From NCBI RefSeq assembly GCF_014490485.1, contig NZ_JACTVA010000001.1:186001-250000 (forward strand): a stretch of 64,000 bases of DNA, written 5' to 3'. A program made the translations under genes and the position numbers. The notes beneath the pieces were generated by a model, which saw only the letters and a list, made by a program, of their open reading frames with translations, was not told the DNA's origin and did no database searches. Position 1 is the first letter of the stretch. Every line of letters begins with the position of its first letter. The DNA is from Teichococcus aerophilus. GTDB lineage: Bacteria > Pseudomonadota > Alphaproteobacteria > Acetobacterales > Acetobacteraceae. Positions 63,201 through 64,000 of this stretch are shown in pieces.

Positions 63201-63413
63201 CTCCAGCGGCTCGGCCACCAGATCCTGCATTTCCTGCGCGGTGGCACCGGGCCAGGCGGCCTGCACCGTCAGCACCTTGATGGTGAAGGCCGGGTCCTCG
63301 GCCCGCCCGAGCTGGAAGAAGGCCAAGGCGCCGGCCAGGGCGATGCCCAGGATGAGGAACAGCGTGACCGAGCGCTCCCGCACCGCCAGCGCGGACAGAT
63401 TGAGGCGGCTCAC
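60300..63413 (-). CDS. RND efflux transporter permease subunit
   Basis: The 1037-residue inner membrane pump has the RND layout: N-terminal helix (SVTLFLILGIALAGALAFF), two large periplasmic domains, and helices 2-6 and 8-12. The proton relay region has LGLLVDDAIIAIE with the paired Asp residues in TM4, and the last helices have PVILTALAAVLAFVPL. Length and sequence match the HAE/AcrB-like group rather than the metal CzcA group. It overlaps the adaptor gene by 4 bp (ATGA). Substrates unknown; no TolC-type gene in view. Confidence 0.92.
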   Translation of the reverse strand: MSRLNLSALAVRERSVTLFLILGIALAGALAFFQLGRAEDPAFTIKVLTVQAAWPGATAQEMQDLVAEPLEKRLQELRWYDRVETVTRPGLAFLTLTLRDDTPPATVQEQFYQARKKLADEARRLPAGAFGPFVNDEYSDVTFGLYALKAPGLPPRLLARQAETIRQRLLHVPGVKKVDILGERPERIFVEFSYPRLATLGISAQDIFAALQRQNAVSPAGSIETSGPQVQLRLDGAYDDVETIAATPLVARGRNLRLSDVAEIRRGYEDPASFLIRHNGEPAMALSVVMQEGWNGLDLGRALEQETARIQQELPLGVTLSKISDQAVNIDEAVGEFMLKFFMALGVVLLVSLLSLGWRAGLIVAAAVPLTLALVFLIMMATGRVFDRITLGALILSLGLLVDDAIIAIEVMVVKMEEGMDRISAAAFAWSHTAAPMLSGTVVTVIGLMPVGFARSTAGEYAGNIFWIVGFALMASWIVAVAFTPYLGVVMLPEVKPVAGGHAAMYDTPGYRKLRALVAWSVRRKFLVAALVLGVFALAVAGMGGVKQQFFPASDRPELLVEVRMPEGTSIGATGNAVEKVEAWLREQPEARIVTSYLGQGAPRFYLAMSPELPDPAFAKIVVLTPGPAARDTLRDRMRERIAAGLAPEAQLRVTQLVFGPYSPFPVAFRVTGPQEAEVLRIADQAEAVMRDNRHMRQVNRDWGPRSPTAHFVLDQDRLRLIGLSPAEAAQQLQFLLSGVTVTQMREDIRTVDVVARSAGETRLDPARLNALTLTSRDGAIIPLSQIGRLEVRMETPLQRRRDRLPTITVRGDIDETMQPPEVSKELIEALAPLRATLPPGYRIEAAASIEEAGKANAALAAVFPVMFALTLLVIMLQVRSFAAMTMVVLTAPLGLVGVVPVLLLFGQPFGFNAILGLIGLAGILMRNTLILIGQIHDNEEAGLDPYHALVEATVQRSRPVILTALAAVLAFVPLTHSVFWGSMAYTLIGGTAVGTVLILVFLPALYAIWFRVRPAASGAHAEPTVAHGLAAQPGAD

Positions 63414-64000
63414 CGCGAGGCCTCCAGCGTGGCGAGGCGAATGGCCTGGCCGTCATGCAGCAGATGGGCGCCCAGCGCCGCGACCTGCTCGCCCATGGCG
63501 ACGCCTTCCACCAGCGCTTCCTCCGCGCCCAGCTGCCGTACCTGGACCGGGCGGAACCGCACGACCGCCCCGGCCGGGTCCAGCACCCAGACGCCGGTGC
63601 GGCGTCCGTCGTCATGCAGAGCACCAAGCGGCACGGCCACGCTGCCCGTGGCCGCCACCGCGCGCAGGCGCAGCGTGACGGTGCTGCCAAGCGGTGCCTG
63701 CGCGGCCGCGCCCTCCAGCACGAAGCGGGCTTCGTAGGTACGGCTCGCCGGGTCGGCGGCGTCCGAGAGCTGGCGCAGCCGGGCTGGAGAGCCGACGGCC
63801 GTGCTGCCATAGACCGTGGCCAGGGCAGGGGTGCCCAGCGGCGGGCGGAGATCCTCCGGCAGGTTCACCGCCGCCTCGCGCGGGCCGGCCTGGGCCAGGC
63901 GGATCACCGGCTGGCCGGCGGCGACGACGGCGCCCGGCTCGGCCAGCACCTGCATCACCACGCCATCGGCATCGGCGCGCAGCACGGCGTAGTCGGCCTC
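63410..64000 (-). CDS. RND efflux periplasmic adaptor (membrane fusion) subunit, partial
   Basis: The C-terminal 196 residues of an AcrA/MexA-type adaptor run in from the right edge. Visible parts are the second lipoyl half (VLRADADGVVMQVLAEPGAVVAAGQPVIRL), the beta-barrel with TVTLRLRA and the membrane-proximal domain (RTGVWVLDPAGAVVRFRPV, ALGAHLLHDGQAIRL). The start lies beyond 64000. It is co-transcribed and overlaps with the pump at 60300-63413, linking it to an outer membrane channel encoded elsewhere. Confidence 0.9.
   Translation of the reverse strand, partial: EADYAVLRADADGVVMQVLAEPGAVVAAGQPVIRLAQAGPREAAVNLPEDLRPPLGTPALATVYGSTAVGSPARLRQLSDAADPASRTYEARFVLEGAAAQAPLGSTVTLRLRAVAATGSVAVPLGALHDDGRRTGVWVLDPAGAVVRFRPVQVRQLGAEEALVEGVAMGEQVAALGAHLLHDGQAIRLATLEASR

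Noticed and set aside
60330-63737. Antisense open frame of over 1100 codons opposite the RND pump
   Set aside because: Length is due to codon bias of the pump gene on the other strand. The translation is low-complexity His/Gln/Arg/Ala sequence without domains.
1-64000. CRISPR arrays, tRNA or rRNA genes, prophage and insertion sequences
   Set aside because: No regularly spaced repeats, no cloverleaf-type sequences noticed, and no transposase, integrase or phage structural motifs in any believable reading frame.

Overview
The window is about 70% G+C and reads as an accessory stretch of an alphaproteobacterial chromosome. My best guess is an Acetobacteraceae lineage such as Roseomonas, judged from base composition, gene families and the egtB-egtD pair. 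I see no rRNA, tRNA, CRISPR array, prophage or insertion sequence. Almost everything is small-molecule uptake, catabolism, efflux and local transcriptional control.

Layout. 1-5624: a leftward operon (class III aminotransferase, family-5 solute-binding protein, phosphotriesterase-like hydrolase, BKACE enzyme cut by the window edge), divergent from a GntR regulator. 5650-7886: a class III aminotransferase divergent from an IclR regulator. 8035-13489: a small unknown gene, an N-acyl-D-amino-acid deacylase overlapping a COG0523 GTPase, an MFS transporter and a DNA glycosylase. 13644-19803: rsgA, DoxX-like and EamA membrane proteins, a Tat-exported amidohydrolase, several small hypotheticals and a DUF4126 protein. 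19922-26579: LysR/cupin pair, a decayed tautomerase-cupin junction, a three-subunit FAD/FeS amino-acid or opine dehydrogenase, and IclR plus a Bug-type binding protein. 26587-31714: LysR and hyuAB-type hydantoinase/oxoprolinase genes.

31860-35456: a leftward ABC importer operon (binding protein, permease, ATPase, pseudoazurin-like cupredoxin) behind a clear cobalamin riboswitch. 35708-40272: ergothioneine genes egtB-egtD followed by a disulfide-reductase-like flavoprotein, with a convergent thioredoxin-reductase-like gene. 41052-46041: a PaoABC-type molybdenum hydroxylase and a zinc alcohol dehydrogenase. 46263-50520: an XRE/MmyB regulator divergent from an NAD(P)-binding protein, then an ECF sigma/anti-sigma operon and a LysE exporter. 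Matching ECF-type promoter motifs precede the sigma gene and LysE, and LysE has a 30-codon translated leader.

50527-59170: a second catabolic island (two GntR regulators, AroE-like dehydrogenase, amidase, binding protein, aminotransferase, divergent from a DUF1537 kinase and class II aldolase). It repeats the aminotransferase plus orphan binding protein theme of the left end. 59286-64000: an SDR enzyme and an RND efflux pump cut by the right edge.

How the parts work together. Both catabolic operons pair a periplasmic binding protein that has no local permease or ATPase with a PLP aminotransferase and hydrolases, which suggests uptake and breakdown of amino-group compounds through a transporter encoded elsewhere. 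Nine local regulators (three GntR, two IclR, two LysR, one XRE, one ECF sigma) sit beside their likely targets, and several intergenic gaps hold inverted or direct repeats that could be their operators. Functions are inferred from protein motifs and gene context only; no database search was run.
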